From assembly GCF_900114215.1 (NCBI RefSeq), contig NZ_FOSG01000026.1:1-64000 (forward strand): a stretch of DNA of 64,000 nt. Direction: 5' to 3'. The stretch is from Streptomyces mangrovi (GTDB lineage: Bacteria; Actinomycetota; Actinomycetes; Streptomycetales; Streptomycetaceae). The first letter of the stretch is position 1. Every line of letters begins with the position of its first letter. Below, piece after piece: positions 25,808-34,922 of the stretch. A program made the translations under genes and the position numbers. Under the pieces are notes generated by a model that was not told where the DNA came from, did not search any database, and saw only the letters and a program-made list of their open reading frames with translations.

Positions 25808-26605
25808 TCAGCCCCGCGCCATGTTCCGCTCGTAGACCAGGCGCAGCCCGATCAGCGTCAGCCACGGCTCGTGCTCGTCGATCCCCGTGGACTCGCCCAG
25901 CACCATCGGGGCCAGGCCGCCGGTGGCGATGACGGTCACGTCCTCCGGGTCGTCGGCCAGTTCGCGGGCCATCCGCTCCACCACACCGTCCACCTGTCCG
26001 GCGAAGCCGTAGAGGATGCCGGACTGCATCGCCTCGACGGTGTTCTTGCCGATGACGCTGCGCGGCCTGGCCAGCTCGATCTTGCGCAGCTGCGCACCGC
26101 GCACGCCGAGTGCCTCGACCGAGATCTCGATGCCCGGCGCGATGGCGCCACCGGTGTACTCGCCCCGGGCGGAGACCGCGTCGAAGGTGGTGGCGGTGCC
26201 GAAGTCCACGACGACGCACGGTCCGCCGTACAGCTCCACCGCGGCCACCGCGTTGATGATCCGGTCCGCGCCGACCTCCTTGGGGTTGTCCGTGACGACC
26301 GGCATACCGGTCTTGACACCCGGCTCGACGAGGACGGAGGGGATGTCGCCGTAGTGGCGGCGCGTCACCTCGCGCAGTTCGTGCAGGACGGAGGGGACGG
26401 TGGAGCAGATGGCGATGCCGTCGATGCCGTCGCCCAGGTCCTCGCCGAGCAGCGGGTGCATGCCCATCAGTCCCTGGAGGAGCACGGCCCACTCGTCGGC
26501 GGTGCGGCGGGCCTCGGTGGAGATCCGCCAGTGCTCGACGATCTCGTCGCCGTCGAACAGGCCGAGGACGGTGTGGGTGTTGCCGACGTCGATCGTGAGC
26601 AGCAT
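25808..26605 (-). CDS. coaX: Type III pantothenate kinase
   Basis: This enzyme phosphorylates pantothenate, the first committed step to coenzyme A, and unlike CoaA is not feedback-inhibited by CoA. The 265 residues show the ASKHA-fold phosphate loop LLTIDVGNTHTVLGLFDG, pantothenate-binding HYGDIPSVLVEPGVKTGMP, and VVDFGTATTFDAVSARGEY. The catalytic Asp is in the first loop. Its ATG shares one base with the nadC stop (TGATG), so the two are coupled. With panC two genes upstream, the operon makes pantothenate and commits it to CoA. Confidence 0.95.
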   Translation of the reverse strand: MLLTIDVGNTHTVLGLFDGDEIVEHWRISTEARRTADEWAVLLQGLMGMHPLLGEDLGDGIDGIAICSTVPSVLHELREVTRRHYGDIPSVLVEPGVKTGMPVVTDNPKEVGADRIINAVAAVELYGGPCVVVDFGTATTFDAVSARGEYTGGAIAPGIEISVEALGVRGAQLRKIELARPRSVIGKNTVEAMQSGILYGFAGQVDGVVERMARELADDPEDVTVIATGGLAPMVLGESTGIDEHEPWLTLIGLRLVYERNMARG

Positions 26606-27669
26606 CAGTCGCTCTCCTGTCCGCCCGCGCCGCCGCGGGCCTCGTCACGCAGGTCAAGGCCGATGTCGAGGATCGGGGAGGAGTGGGTGAGCGCTCCGAC
26701 CGCCAGGTAGTCCACACCGGTGTCCGCGTACGCGCGGGCGTTCGCCAGGGTGAGGCGGCCGGAGGACTCCAGCTTCGCCCGGCCGGCGACCAGCGCGACC
26801 GCCTCGGCCGTCTGCCCCGGGGTGAAGTTGTCCAGCAGGATCAGATCGGCGCCCTCGGCGAGGACGGGCTCGATCTGGTCCAGCCGGTCCACCTCCACCT
26901 CGATCGGCACACCGGGGAACTCCTCGCGCACCCGCTTGAACGCCTCGGCCACCCCGCCCGCGGCGATCACGTGGTTGTCCTTGATCAGCGCGGCGTCCGA
27001 CAGCGACATCCGGTGGTTGACCCCGCCGCCGCAGCGCACCGCGTACTTCTCCAGGGCGCGCAGCCCGGGAGTGGTCTTGCGGGTGTCGCGGACCGCCGCG
27101 CCGGTGCCCCGGAGCACGTCGGCCCAGGCGCGGGTGGCGGTGGCGACACCGGACAGCCGGCACAGGATGTTGAGCGCGCTGCGCTCACCGGTGAGCAGAT
27201 CGCGGGTGCGGGCGCGCACCGACAGCAGCCGCTGTCCCGCCTCGACGCGGTCACCGTCCTCGACGTGCCGCTCGACCTCGAACTCCTCGGTGCAGACCAC
27301 CGACAGCACCGCCTCGGCGATCCGCAGACCGGCGACGGTGCCCGCCTCCCGGGCGGTGAAGTCGGCGGTGGCGACGGCGTCCTCGGGGATGGTCGCGACG
27401 GTGGTGACGTCCACACCCTGGTCGAGGTCCTCCTCGATCGCCATGTGCGCGATGTCCTCGACCTGCACCGGGTCCAGGCCGGCGTCCACGAGCAGCGCGG
27501 CCAGGTCCGGGTCCAGACCGCACTCCAGCGGGTCCAGGTCGAGTCCGTCGTCCGCACCGCCGCAGCCGCAGGCGTCGCCGCAGCCCCCGCCGGTGCCGTT
27601 CACCGCCTCGCCGGGGCGGCCGAAACCGATCTGGAGCAGCGGAAGTTCGTCGGGCGTGGGGCTGGTCAC
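26605..27669 (-). CDS. nadC: Nicotinate-nucleotide pyrophosphorylase (quinolinate PRTase)
   Basis: This 354-residue enzyme converts quinolinate and PRPP to nicotinate mononucleotide. It is longer than usual (about 285). The catalytic body begins near residue 55 (LDPDLAALLVDAGLDPVQVE) and includes DTRKTTPGLRALEKYAVRCG, NHRMSLSDAALIKDNH and EVEVDRLDQIEPVLAEGADL. The extra N-terminus has a Cys/Gly motif, GGGCGDACGCGG, of unknown role. GTG 27669 follows GAGGAGA. It lies downstream of nadB across a repeated spacer. No nadA is in the window. Confidence 0.93.
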   Translation of the reverse strand: MTSPTPDELPLLQIGFGRPGEAVNGTGGGCGDACGCGGADDGLDLDPLECGLDPDLAALLVDAGLDPVQVEDIAHMAIEEDLDQGVDVTTVATIPEDAVATADFTAREAGTVAGLRIAEAVLSVVCTEEFEVERHVEDGDRVEAGQRLLSVRARTRDLLTGERSALNILCRLSGVATATRAWADVLRGTGAAVRDTRKTTPGLRALEKYAVRCGGGVNHRMSLSDAALIKDNHVIAAGGVAEAFKRVREEFPGVPIEVEVDRLDQIEPVLAEGADLILLDNFTPGQTAEAVALVAGRAKLESSGRLTLANARAYADTGVDYLAVGALTHSSPILDIGLDLRDEARGGAGGQESD

Positions 27670-27670
27670 T

Positions 27671-27845
27671 GCATCTCCTCGTGAGCTTCTCCACCCACGC
27701 GGCACAGCGGCGCGGGCATCTTCCTCAACCGCGGCCCGGCGGCCGCGCGTGCGACACCCGGCATCCCCGCGTGAGCTTCTCCGCCCACGCGGCACAGCGG
27801 CGCGGGCATCTTCCTCAACCGCGGCCCGGCGGCCGCGCGTGCGAC
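27671..27845. repeat. Two copies of an 85-bp direct repeat, period 90 bp, in the nadB-nadC gap
   Basis: Copies lie at 27671-27755 and 27761-27845. The last 75 bases of each (27681-27755, 27771-27845) differ at one position, and the first ten at two. Each contains a GC hairpin (stem 27730-27736/27741-27747) and, on the leftward strand, the open peptide segment PRLRKMPAPLCRVGGEAH. The unit starts GTGAGCTTCTCC. It fills the whole intergenic region, including close to the nadC ribosome site. It looks like a small mobile or REP-like element duplicated in place. Confidence 0.85.
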
Positions 27846-27847
27846 GC

Positions 27848-29572
27848 TCACTGTGCCCCCCTGCCCATGACCGGGGGAAACGCCGTCGAGTCGGTCGTGC
27901 GGACGATGAGCTCGGAGCCCTCCGCCGTGGGACGCAGGGCGACGACCAGGTGCCGGCGCCAGGTCGCGTCGTCCCGTCCGGGATGGTCCTCGCGCCAGTG
28001 GCAACCGCGGGTCTCGGTACGGCGCAGGGCGGCGGCGACCAGGACGCCGGCGACGAGGTGGAGGTTGGCCGCCTCCCAGGTCTCGACTCCGGGCTCGGCC
28101 GGTTTGCCGTCCCTGCCGCCGGCGCTGCCCCCGGCCTCGTCCGGGGCCAGGGCCGCCAGTTCCCGCGCGGCCCGCGCCAGGCTCTCCGCGGAGCGCAGCA
28201 CCCCGGCCCCGGCGGTCATGGTGCGCTGGATCGCGTACCGCGCCTCGGCCGGCGGCAGCGAAACGGTCCGCGTGCCCGCCGGATCGCCGGGTTCGGCGGG
28301 CACCGGGACGCGAGCGGGGGTGCGGGCGATGTCGGCGGCGATCCGCTCGGCGAAGACCAGGCCCTCCAGCAGAGAGTTGGAGGCCAGCCGGTTGGCGCCG
28401 TGCACGCCCGTGCAGGCGACCTCGCCGCAGGCGTACAGACCGGGCACGGTGGTACGGCCCGCCAGGTCGGTGCGCACCCCGCCGGAGGCGTAGTGCGCGG
28501 CGGGCGCGACCGGGACCGGCTCGGTGACCGGGTCGATGCCGTGGGCGCGGCAGGCGGCGAGGATGGTGGGGAACCGCTCGCTCCACATCCGTGCGCCGAA
28601 GTGCCGGGCGTCCAGGTACATGCGGTCGGCACCCTGCTCGCGCATCCGCCGCATGATGCCCTTGGCGACGATGTCGCGCGGGGCCAGCTCGGCCAGTTCG
28701 TGCTGCCCGGCCATGAAGCGCTCGCCGCCGGCGTCGACGAGGTGCGCGCCCTCGCCGCGCACGGCCTCCGACACCAGCGGCTGCTGACCCTCGCTGCCCG
28801 GGCCCAGGTAGAGCACGGTCGGGTGGAACTGGACGAACTCCAGGTCGGAGACCTCCGCGCCGGCCCGCAGCGCCAGCGCGACACCGTCACCGGTGGAGAC
28901 CGGCGGATTGGTGGTCGCGGAGAACACCTGGCCCATTCCGCCGGTGGCCAGCACCACCACCGGGGCGTGGACGGCGCCCACCCCGTCGTGCCGCCCCTCG
29001 CCCATCACGTGCAGGGAGACGCCCGCGGCGTGCCCGCCGGCGTCCTTGAGCAGGTCCAGGACGAGGGCGTTCTCCACCGTCTCTATCCCGGCGTCGCGTA
29101 CGGCCGCCACCAGGGCGCGGGATATCTCCGCGCCGGTCGCGTCGCCGCCCGCGTGGGCGATGCGGCGGCGGTGGTGGCCGCCCTCGCGGGTCAGGGCGAT
29201 CTCGCCGGTCTCGGCGGAGGTGTCGAACCGCGCCCCGGCGCCGATCAGCCGCCGTACCGCGTCCGGTCCCTCGGTGACCAGGGCGCGCACCGCCTCCTCG
29301 TCGCACAGGCCCGCGCCGGCGACCAGGGTGTCGTCCAGGTGCTGGCCGGGGGTGTCGCCCTTGCCGAGCGCGGCGGCGATCCCGCCCTGCGCCCAGCGTG
29401 TGGAGCCGGCGTCCAGCCGGGCCTTGGTGACGATCACCGTCTTCCGGCCGGAGGCCGCGCAGCGCAGTGCGGCGGTCAGGCCGGCCACTCCGGAGCCGAC
29501 CACCACCACGTCCGCCGCGATGGCCCAGCCGGAGCGCGGCGCGTCGAGCCGCAGGCCTGTCATCCCGTTCAC
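27848..29572 (-). CDS. nadB: L-aspartate oxidase
   Basis: This FAD enzyme oxidises aspartate to iminoaspartate, the first step of de novo NAD synthesis. Its 574 residues show FAD dinucleotide motif [54 protein letters not shown], and the FAD C-terminal site [19 protein letters not shown]. The C-terminal capping helices are complete. GTG 29572 overlaps the panC stop by four bases; ATG 29563 is an alternative. Iminoaspartate would go to NadA, which must be encoded elsewhere. Confidence 0.96.
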   Translation of the reverse strand: MNGMTGLRLDAPRSGWAIAADVVVVGSGVAGLTAALRCAASGRKTVIVTKARLDAGSTRWAQGGIAAALGKGDTPGQHLDDTLVAGAGLCDEEAVRALVTEGPDAVRRLIGAGARFDTSAETGEIALTREGGHHRRRIAHAGGDATGAEISRALVAAVRDAGIETVENALVLDLLKDAGGHAAGVSLHVMGEGRHDGVGAVHAPVVVLATGGMGQVFSATTNPPVSTGDGVALALRAGAEVSDLEFVQFHPTVLYLGPGSEGQQPLVSEAVRGEGAHLVDAGGERFMAGQHELAELAPRDIVAKGIMRRMREQGADRMYLDARHFGARMWSERFPTILAACRAHGIDPVTEPVPVAPAAHYASGGVRTDLAGRTTVPGLYACGEVACTGVHGANRLASNSLLEGLVFAERIAADIARTPARVPVPAEPGDPAGTRTVSLPPAEARYAIQRTMTAGAGVLRSAESLARAARELAALAPDEAGGSAGGRDGKPAEPGVETWEAANLHLVAGVLVAAALRRTETRGCHWREDHPGRDDATWRRHLVVALRPTAEGSELIVRTTDSTAFPPVMGRGAQ

Positions 29573-30522
29573 CGAACCCCCCCGGGGCGTCCGAGGCGCA
29601 GCCGGACGTTGTCGATCAGTCGTGTGGTGCCCACCCGTGCCGCCACCGCGAGCACGGCCTCGCCCTCGTACGCGCCGGGCTCCGCCGGGACCTCCGTGAA
29701 GTGGGCCGGGTCCACCAGCGCCAGGTAGTCCAGCTCCAGCGGCGGCCGTGCCCGCCCGGCCCGCGCCAGTACGGCCTCGGCGGCCCGGCGCACCTCGCGC
29801 GGGCCCGCCCCGCCCGCGGCCACCGCGTCGCGTCCGGCGAACAGGGCGCGCGAGAGGGCCAGGGCGGTGGTGCGCTCGGCGTCGGACAGGTAGCGGTTGC
29901 GGCTGGAGAGGGCCAGGCCGTCGGGTTCGCGCACGGTGGGCACGCCCTCGATCTCCACGGGGAAGTTCAGGTCGCGGACCATCCGGGTGATCAGGGCGAG
30001 CTGCTGGGCGTCCTTCTCCCCGTAGAGCGCCAGGTCGGGGGCGGTGAGGTGGAGCAGTTTGGCGACGACGGTGAGCATCCCGTCGAAGTGGCCGGGCCGG
30101 CTGGCGCCCTCCAGGCGCTCGCCCATCGGGCCCGCGCCGATCCTCACCTCCGGCTCCCCGCCGGGGTAGACCTGCTCCGCGGGCGGCGCGAAGACGGCGT
30201 CGGCGCCCGCGCCCGCGGCCACCACGACGTCCGCGTCCAGGGTGCGCGGGTAGCGGTCCAGGTCCTCGCCCGCGCCGAACTGCAGCGGGTTGACGAAGAC
30301 GGTGACCACCACCTGGCCCTCGGGCCCGGCCTTCTCGCGGGCGGCCCGGACCAGGGCCGCGTGGCCCTCGTGCAGGGCGCCCATCGTCATCACCACCGCC
30401 CGCCGCCCCCGGCGCGGCAGGGCGCGCAGTTCGGCGGCGGTGTGCAGGACGGGCACGGGTGTGGGTTCGGCTGCGGGCGCGGGCACGGCTGGGCTCCTGT
30501 GGTCGGCGGTCGGTCCGTTCAC
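29569..30522 (-). CDS. panC: Pantothenate synthetase
   Basis: The enzyme condenses pantoate and beta-alanine with ATP to pantothenate. It has 317 residues. ATP-site HIGH motif [49 protein letters not shown] and the KMSKS-like [10 protein letters not shown] are clear. A 25-residue Pro/Ala N-terminus precedes the Rossmann core. GTG 30522 overlaps the upstream stop by four bases. It is one of the tightly coupled genes of the vitamin operon. Confidence 0.95.
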   Translation of the reverse strand: MNGPTADHRSPAVPAPAAEPTPVPVLHTAAELRALPRRGRRAVVMTMGALHEGHAALVRAAREKAGPEGQVVVTVFVNPLQFGAGEDLDRYPRTLDADVVVAAGAGADAVFAPPAEQVYPGGEPEVRIGAGPMGERLEGASRPGHFDGMLTVVAKLLHLTAPDLALYGEKDAQQLALITRMVRDLNFPVEIEGVPTVREPDGLALSSRNRYLSDAERTTALALSRALFAGRDAVAAGGAGPREVRRAAEAVLARAGRARPPLELDYLALVDPAHFTEVPAEPGAYEGEAVLAVAARVGTTRLIDNVRLRLGRPGGVR

Positions 30523-31430
30523 CGGGCGTCCCCGTCGGAGAGGACTTCCAGCAGGTCCTCGGCCAGCTCCGGCCTGAGCAGTCCGCCGGCCAGGGCCCGG
30601 TCGGCGGTGGTGCGGGCCATCGCGAGATAGCCCGCCACCGCCTGCGGGGCGTGGCGGCGCAGCTCGGTGATGTGGGCGGCGACCGTGCCGGCGTCGCCCC
30701 GGGCGACCGGGCCGGTCAGCGCGGCGTCGCCGGAGCGCAGGGCGTTGTCCAGGGCCGCGCCGAGCAGCGGGCCCAGCATCCGGTCGGGTGCGCCGACCCC
30801 GGCGGTGCGCAGCAGCTCCATGGCCTGGGCGACCAGCGTGACCAGGTGGTTGGCGCCGAGGGCCAGGGCCGCGTGGTAGAGCGGGCGGGCCTCCTCGGCG
30901 ATCCACTCGGGCTCCCCTCCCATCTCGATGACCAGCGCCTCGGCGGCCAGTCGCAGCTCCTCGGGCGCGGTGACGCCGAAGGAGCAGCCCGCCAGCCGCT
31001 GTACGTCCACGGGCGTGCCGGTGAACGTCATCACCGGGTGCAGTGCCAGCGGCAGGGCCCCGGCCCGGGTGGCGGGGCCGAGGACGGCGGTGCCGTAGCG
31101 GCCCGAGGCGTGCGCCAGGAGCTGGCCGGGGCGTACGGCGCCGGTCTCGGCCAGGCCCGCGGTCAGGCCGGGCAGGACGTCGTCGGGGACGGTGAGCAGG
31201 ACGAGGTCGGCGCGGGCCAGGACCTCGGCGGGCTCCACCAGCGGCACCCCCGGCAGCAGGGCCTCGGCCCGTCGGCGGGAGGCGTCGGAGACGCCGGAGG
31301 CGGCCACCGGGCGGTGCCCGGCCAGGGCGAGGGCCGCGGCCAGGGCGGGACCGACGCGGCCCGCGCCGACGACGCCGACGGTCAGGCGCGCGGGACGGTC
31401 CCCGGCGGCGCCGGAGGGAGGTTGGTTCAC
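30519..31430 (-). CDS. Rossmann-like/DUF2520 dehydrogenase-type protein
   Basis: The protein has 303 residues. The N-terminal NAD(P)-binding fold ([19 protein letters not shown]) and HASGRYG, LHPVMTF belong to the first domain. The C-terminal helical DUF2520 domain ([31 protein letters not shown]) resembles ketopantoate-reductase-type and 6-phosphogluconate-dehydrogenase-type folds. It is the first gene of the operon with panC, so I infer a role in pantoate or related metabolism, possibly ketopantoate reduction; this is not established. GTG 31430 has GGAAGG upstream. Confidence 0.82.
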   Translation of the reverse strand: MNQPPSGAAGDRPARLTVGVVGAGRVGPALAAALALAGHRPVAASGVSDASRRRAEALLPGVPLVEPAEVLARADLVLLTVPDDVLPGLTAGLAETGAVRPGQLLAHASGRYGTAVLGPATRAGALPLALHPVMTFTGTPVDVQRLAGCSFGVTAPEELRLAAEALVIEMGGEPEWIAEEARPLYHAALALGANHLVTLVAQAMELLRTAGVGAPDRMLGPLLGAALDNALRSGDAALTGPVARGDAGTVAAHITELRRHAPQAVAGYLAMARTTADRALAGGLLRPELAEDLLEVLSDGDAR

Positions 31431-31540
31431 GTGGTTTCGGCCTTCCGTTCCAGTCCGCAGGACCCGGTACCGGACGATTACCGCCATGCTACGCGGACTC
31501 TCCGGCTCCCCGTTCCGCCCGCCCGCAGGGCGGGACGGGC

Positions 31541-31603
31541 GGCACGCGGAACCCGGTTCGGAATCCGGCACGCGGAACCCGGTTCGGAATCCGGTGCGCG
31601 GAA
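31541..31603. repeat. 26-bp tandem repeat, about 2.4 copies, in a divergent promoter region
   Basis: Units start at 31541, 31567 and (partial) 31593. Each begins GGCACGCGGAACC and includes the 11-bp dyad GAACCCGGTTC. The first two are identical over 26 bases; the third starts GGTGCGCGGAA. The array lies between the leftward operon (31430) and the rightward PLP-enzyme gene (31646), at a spacing of about 2.5 helical turns. A cooperative operator is a reasonable guess. Confidence 0.7.
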
Positions 31604-31645
31604 AAGCACCGGCGCGGGCCGGGCCGGTACGGGAACATCGGGCAC

Positions 31646-32854
31646 ATGACAGCTGACAGGGGAGCCGGAGAAGCAGGGGAAGCACGCGGGGGCGCCGAGG
31701 TCGCCGAGAACGCCGCGGCCGAGCGGGCTCGCAGGCTCGCGGCGTGGACCGCGGCGCGGCGGAAGCTGTCCGACGGCCCGGTGGACGGGACGATCGCCGG
31801 CCGGCTGGCCCGGCTCGCACAGGAGGGCGCCGAGGTCCACGGCCTGGACGGCAGCCCCGACATCTACGGCGACGGGATCGTCACCCGCCTGGAGGAGCGC
31901 ACCGCCGCCGCGCTGGGCCGCGAGGCCGCCGCGTTCTTCCCCACCGGCACCATGGCCCAGCAGGTCGCCCTGCGCTGCTGGGCGGGCCGTACCGGCGACC
32001 CGGTCGTCGCCCTGCACCCGATGGCGCACCCCGAGCGCCACGAGCGGGGCGCGCTGGGGCGGCTGAGCGGGCTGAGCACCGTGCACCCCACCACCGAGCC
32101 GCGCCTGCCCACCGCCGGGGAGGTGCGGGAGCTGGAGGAGCCCTTCGGCACGCTGATGCTCGAACTGCCGCTGCGCGAAGCCGGTTTCGTACTGCCCACC
32201 TGGGACGAGCTGGTGGCGGTGGTGGAGGCCGCGCGGGAGCGGGACGCGGTGGTGCACTTCGACGGCGCGCGACTGTGGGAGTGCGCCGCGCACTTCGGAC
32301 GCACGCTTCCTGAGATCGCCGCCCTGGCCGACAGCGTCTACGTCTCCTTCTACAAGTCCCTCGGCGGCCTCTCGGGCGCCGCCCTGGCCGGTCCCGCGGA
32401 CTTCGTGGCACAGGCGCGCGCCTGGCGGCACCGCTACGGCGGGCAGGTCTTCCAGCAGTGGCCCGCCGCACTGTCCGCCCTGGTGGGGCTGGAGCGGGAG
32501 CTGCCCCGGCTGCCCGGGTACGTCGCCCACGCCAAAACGGTCGCGGCGGCGCTGCGGGAGGGGCTGACGGAGGCCGGGGTGCCGTGGTTCCGGATCCATC
32601 CGGCCGAGCCGCACACCCACCAGTTCCAGGTGTGGCTGCCGTACGGCGCCGACGGGCTGACGGAGGCGGGAGTGCGGCAGGCGGAGGAGGAGGGGACGGT
32701 GCTGTTCCGCGTCTGGGAGGCGCCGGGTACGCCCGGTCCGCCGGGGACGGCCGTGGCCGAGGTGACGGTGGGCGCTCCGGGGCTGCGCTGGGGGCCGCAG
32801 GAGGTGCGCGACGCGCTGTACGGCTTCCTCGCCCGCGTCCCGGAGCGGGGGTGA
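31646..32854 (+). CDS. PLP-dependent beta-eliminating lyase / threonine aldolase family protein
   Basis: This 402-residue fold-type I PLP enzyme has a PLP-site Thr/Gly loop FFPTGTMAQQVALR, Asp/Arg pair HFDGARLWE, and the Schiff-base lysine in VYVSFYKSLGGLSGA. YGGQVFQQWPAALSAL follows. The layout matches low-specificity threonine aldolase, which splits threonine to glycine and acetaldehyde. Some relatives act on other beta-hydroxy or beta-substituted amino acids. ATG 31646 is the start; the first 30 residues are Ala/Glu-rich. It is a single gene. Confidence 0.88.
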   Translation: MTADRGAGEAGEARGGAEVAENAAAERARRLAAWTAARRKLSDGPVDGTIAGRLARLAQEGAEVHGLDGSPDIYGDGIVTRLEERTAAALGREAAAFFPTGTMAQQVALRCWAGRTGDPVVALHPMAHPERHERGALGRLSGLSTVHPTTEPRLPTAGEVRELEEPFGTLMLELPLREAGFVLPTWDELVAVVEAARERDAVVHFDGARLWECAAHFGRTLPEIAALADSVYVSFYKSLGGLSGAALAGPADFVAQARAWRHRYGGQVFQQWPAALSALVGLERELPRLPGYVAHAKTVAAALREGLTEAGVPWFRIHPAEPHTHQFQVWLPYGADGLTEAGVRQAEEEGTVLFRVWEAPGTPGPPGTAVAEVTVGAPGLRWGPQEVRDALYGFLARVPERG

Positions 32855-32877
32855 TCCCCGAGAAAGAATCCGGCCGC

Positions 32878-33564
32878 TCAGGCGCCCTTGCCGCCCGCCC
32901 GCACCAGCCCCGTCTCGTACGCCAGCACCACCGCCTGCACCCGGTCGCGCAGCTCCAGCTTGGTGAGGATGCGGCCCACATGCGTCTTGACGGTGGCCTC
33001 CGAGAGCACCAGGCGCCGGGCGATCTCGCCGTTCGACAGCCCCTGGGCGACCAGCAGCAGCACCTCGTGCTCGCGGTCCGTCAGCCGCTCCAGCTCCTTG
33101 GGTACGGGCCCGCCGGAGGCGGCGGGCAGCAGGGACGCGAAGCGGTCGAGCAGGCGGCGGGTGGTGGAGGGCGCGACCACCGCGTCGCCGCTGTGGACGG
33201 CGCGGATCGCGGCCAGCAGCTCGCCGGGCGGCACGTCCTTGAGCAGGAAGCCGCCGGCCCCGGCCCGCAGCGCGGAGAAGGCGTACTCGTCGAGGTCGAA
33301 GGTGGTCAGGATCAGCACCCGGGGGCTGCCGGGGCCGCCCTCGCCCCCCTCGCAGATGCGGCGGGTGGCCTCGACCCCGTCCAGGCGGGGCATCCGCACG
33401 TCCATCAGCACCACGTCCACGGCCGTGGCGCGGAGCTTGGCCAGCGCCTCGGCGCCGTCCCCGGCCTCGGCGACGACCTCCATGTCGGGCTGGGCGTCCA
33501 GCACCATGCGGAAGCCGGTGCGCAGCAGCGCCTGGTCGTCGACGAGCATCACACGGACGGTCAT
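32878..33564 (-). CDS. NarL/LuxR-family response regulator
   Basis: This 228-residue protein has a receiver domain (residues 1-120) with acidic DDQ at 10-12, the phospho-acceptor Asp in VVLMDVRMPRLDG, and the switch Lys in FLLKDVPPGEL. The LuxR helix-turn-helix follows (LTDREHEVLLLVAQGLSNGEIARRLVLSEATVKTH region). It is activated by the histidine kinase encoded 95 bases upstream on the same strand. The signal is unknown. It is a typical actinobacterial NarL-type pair with the kinase gene first. Confidence 0.95.
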   Translation of the reverse strand: MTVRVMLVDDQALLRTGFRMVLDAQPDMEVVAEAGDGAEALAKLRATAVDVVLMDVRMPRLDGVEATRRICEGGEGGPGSPRVLILTTFDLDEYAFSALRAGAGGFLLKDVPPGELLAAIRAVHSGDAVVAPSTTRRLLDRFASLLPAASGGPVPKELERLTDREHEVLLLVAQGLSNGEIARRLVLSEATVKTHVGRILTKLELRDRVQAVVLAYETGLVRAGGKGA

Positions 33565-33659
33565 GGTCTCCCCTGAGGTGGTGTCGTGGGGCGGTACGGC
33601 GGCGGACGGCCCGGTGGTGAACGGTACGGCGGCGGGCGGCGCGCTCCGCGCGGGGCCGT

Positions 33660-34886
33660 TCACACGGTGCTCTTCAGCGGCAGCACCGCGCTGATCCGGA
33701 AGCCGCCGCCGGGCCGCGGCCCGGCGTCCAGGCTGCCGCCGACCATGCCGACGCGCTCGCGCATGCCGATCAGCCCCTGGCCGAGCCCGTCCAGCCCGCC
33801 GACCTCGTACAGCTCGCGCTGCGCGCCGCGGCCGTCGTCCTCGGCCAGCAGGGTCAGATCGTCGGCGCCGTAGGTCAGCCGCACCGTCGCGCCGACGTCG
33901 GGGCCGCCGTGCTTGCGGGTGTTGGTCAGCGCCTCCTGCACGATGCGGTACGCGGTCAGCTCGACGCTGCTGGGCAGCGGGCGGGGGGTGCCCTCGATGC
34001 GGAAGTCCACGGTCAGGCCCGCGCCGCGCACCTGCTCGACGAGGTCGGCGAGCTGCTCGACGCCGGGCTGGGGCACGTACTCGCCGCCCTCGGAGTGCTC
34101 GCCGGTGCGCAGCACTCCCAGCAGTCTGCGCATCTCCGACAGCGCCTGGCGCCCGGTGCCGGAGATGGTCGCCAGCGCCTGCCGGGCCTGCTCGGGCGCG
34201 GTGTCCATGACGTAGGCGGCGCCGTCGGCCTGGACGACCATCACCGAGACGTTGTGCGCGACCACGTCGTGCAGCTCGCGCGCGATCCGGGCCCGCTCGG
34301 CGGCGACGGCGACCTTGGCCTGCGCCTCGCGCTCGCGCTCCAGCCGGGCGGCCCGCTCCTCCAGCTGCGCGTAGTAGGCGCGCCGGGTGCGCAGCGAGTC
34401 GCCCAGCACCCAGGCCAGCAGGAAGGTGGCGGTGAGGAAGACCGTGCCCAGCACCGCGCCGGCCGTGCCCTGGCCCTCGTTGGGCCAGCGCAGGGTGTGG
34501 ACGGTGGGCGCGGTCAGGGCGCCGGCGAGGGCCAGGCGGGAGGCCCATCGGACGTTGCGGGAGGCGTTGGTGAAGACGATCACCAGCAGGGCGAAGTTGG
34601 CCGGCACCGGGAACGCGCCCGTCACCACCTCCGCCAGCCCGGCCCCGGCGGCCAGCAGCAGCATCTTCTCCGGCGCCCGGCGCCGCAGGGCCACCACGGT
34701 GCACAGGGCCAGGGCGATCGGGACGGAGGCGGCCTGCTGCACGTCCCCCTGCCCCAGCGACTCGGCCGACGCCGGATGCGTCATGACCCCGACGAGCCAC
34801 CCGGCCGACATCACCAGCAGGACGGCGGCCCACGCCCCGTCGACGAGGGTGGGGTGCCTGCGTAGGAACTCGTAGAGCCGGTGCAC
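33660..34886 (-). CDS. Sensor histidine kinase (NarL-partner, HisKA_3 type)
   Basis: This 408-residue membrane kinase has five or six TM helices in residues 14-160. A coiled linker (YYAQLEERAARLEREREAQ) leads to the HisKA_3 dimerisation domain with phospho-His in ARIARELHDVVAHNVSVMVV. The HATPase domain follows (VQEALTNTRKHG N-box; EDDGRG; GLGQGLIGMRERVGMVGG). There is no large extracellular sensor loop, so the signal is probably membrane-associated. The GTG start (34886) has no strong ribosome site. It is the first gene of the pair. Confidence 0.92.
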   Translation of the reverse strand: MHRLYEFLRRHPTLVDGAWAAVLLVMSAGWLVGVMTHPASAESLGQGDVQQAASVPIALALCTVVALRRRAPEKMLLLAAGAGLAEVVTGAFPVPANFALLVIVFTNASRNVRWASRLALAGALTAPTVHTLRWPNEGQGTAGAVLGTVFLTATFLLAWVLGDSLRTRRAYYAQLEERAARLEREREAQAKVAVAAERARIARELHDVVAHNVSVMVVQADGAAYVMDTAPEQARQALATISGTGRQALSEMRRLLGVLRTGEHSEGGEYVPQPGVEQLADLVEQVRGAGLTVDFRIEGTPRPLPSSVELTAYRIVQEALTNTRKHGGPDVGATVRLTYGADDLTLLAEDDGRGAQRELYEVGGLDGLGQGLIGMRERVGMVGGSLDAGPRPGGGFRISAVLPLKSTV

Positions 34887-34922
34887 ATAACCCAGCGTAG
34901 GCAGCCCCGGTACGCGCCGGGG

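Noticed and set aside
27671-27845. CRISPR-like array
   Set aside because: Only two long repeats with a fixed short spacer, no cas genes and repeat length too great.
26720-29728. 1002-codon rightward frame opposite nadC and nadB
   Set aside because: Shadow frame; both leftward proteins are full-length enzymes with complete motifs.
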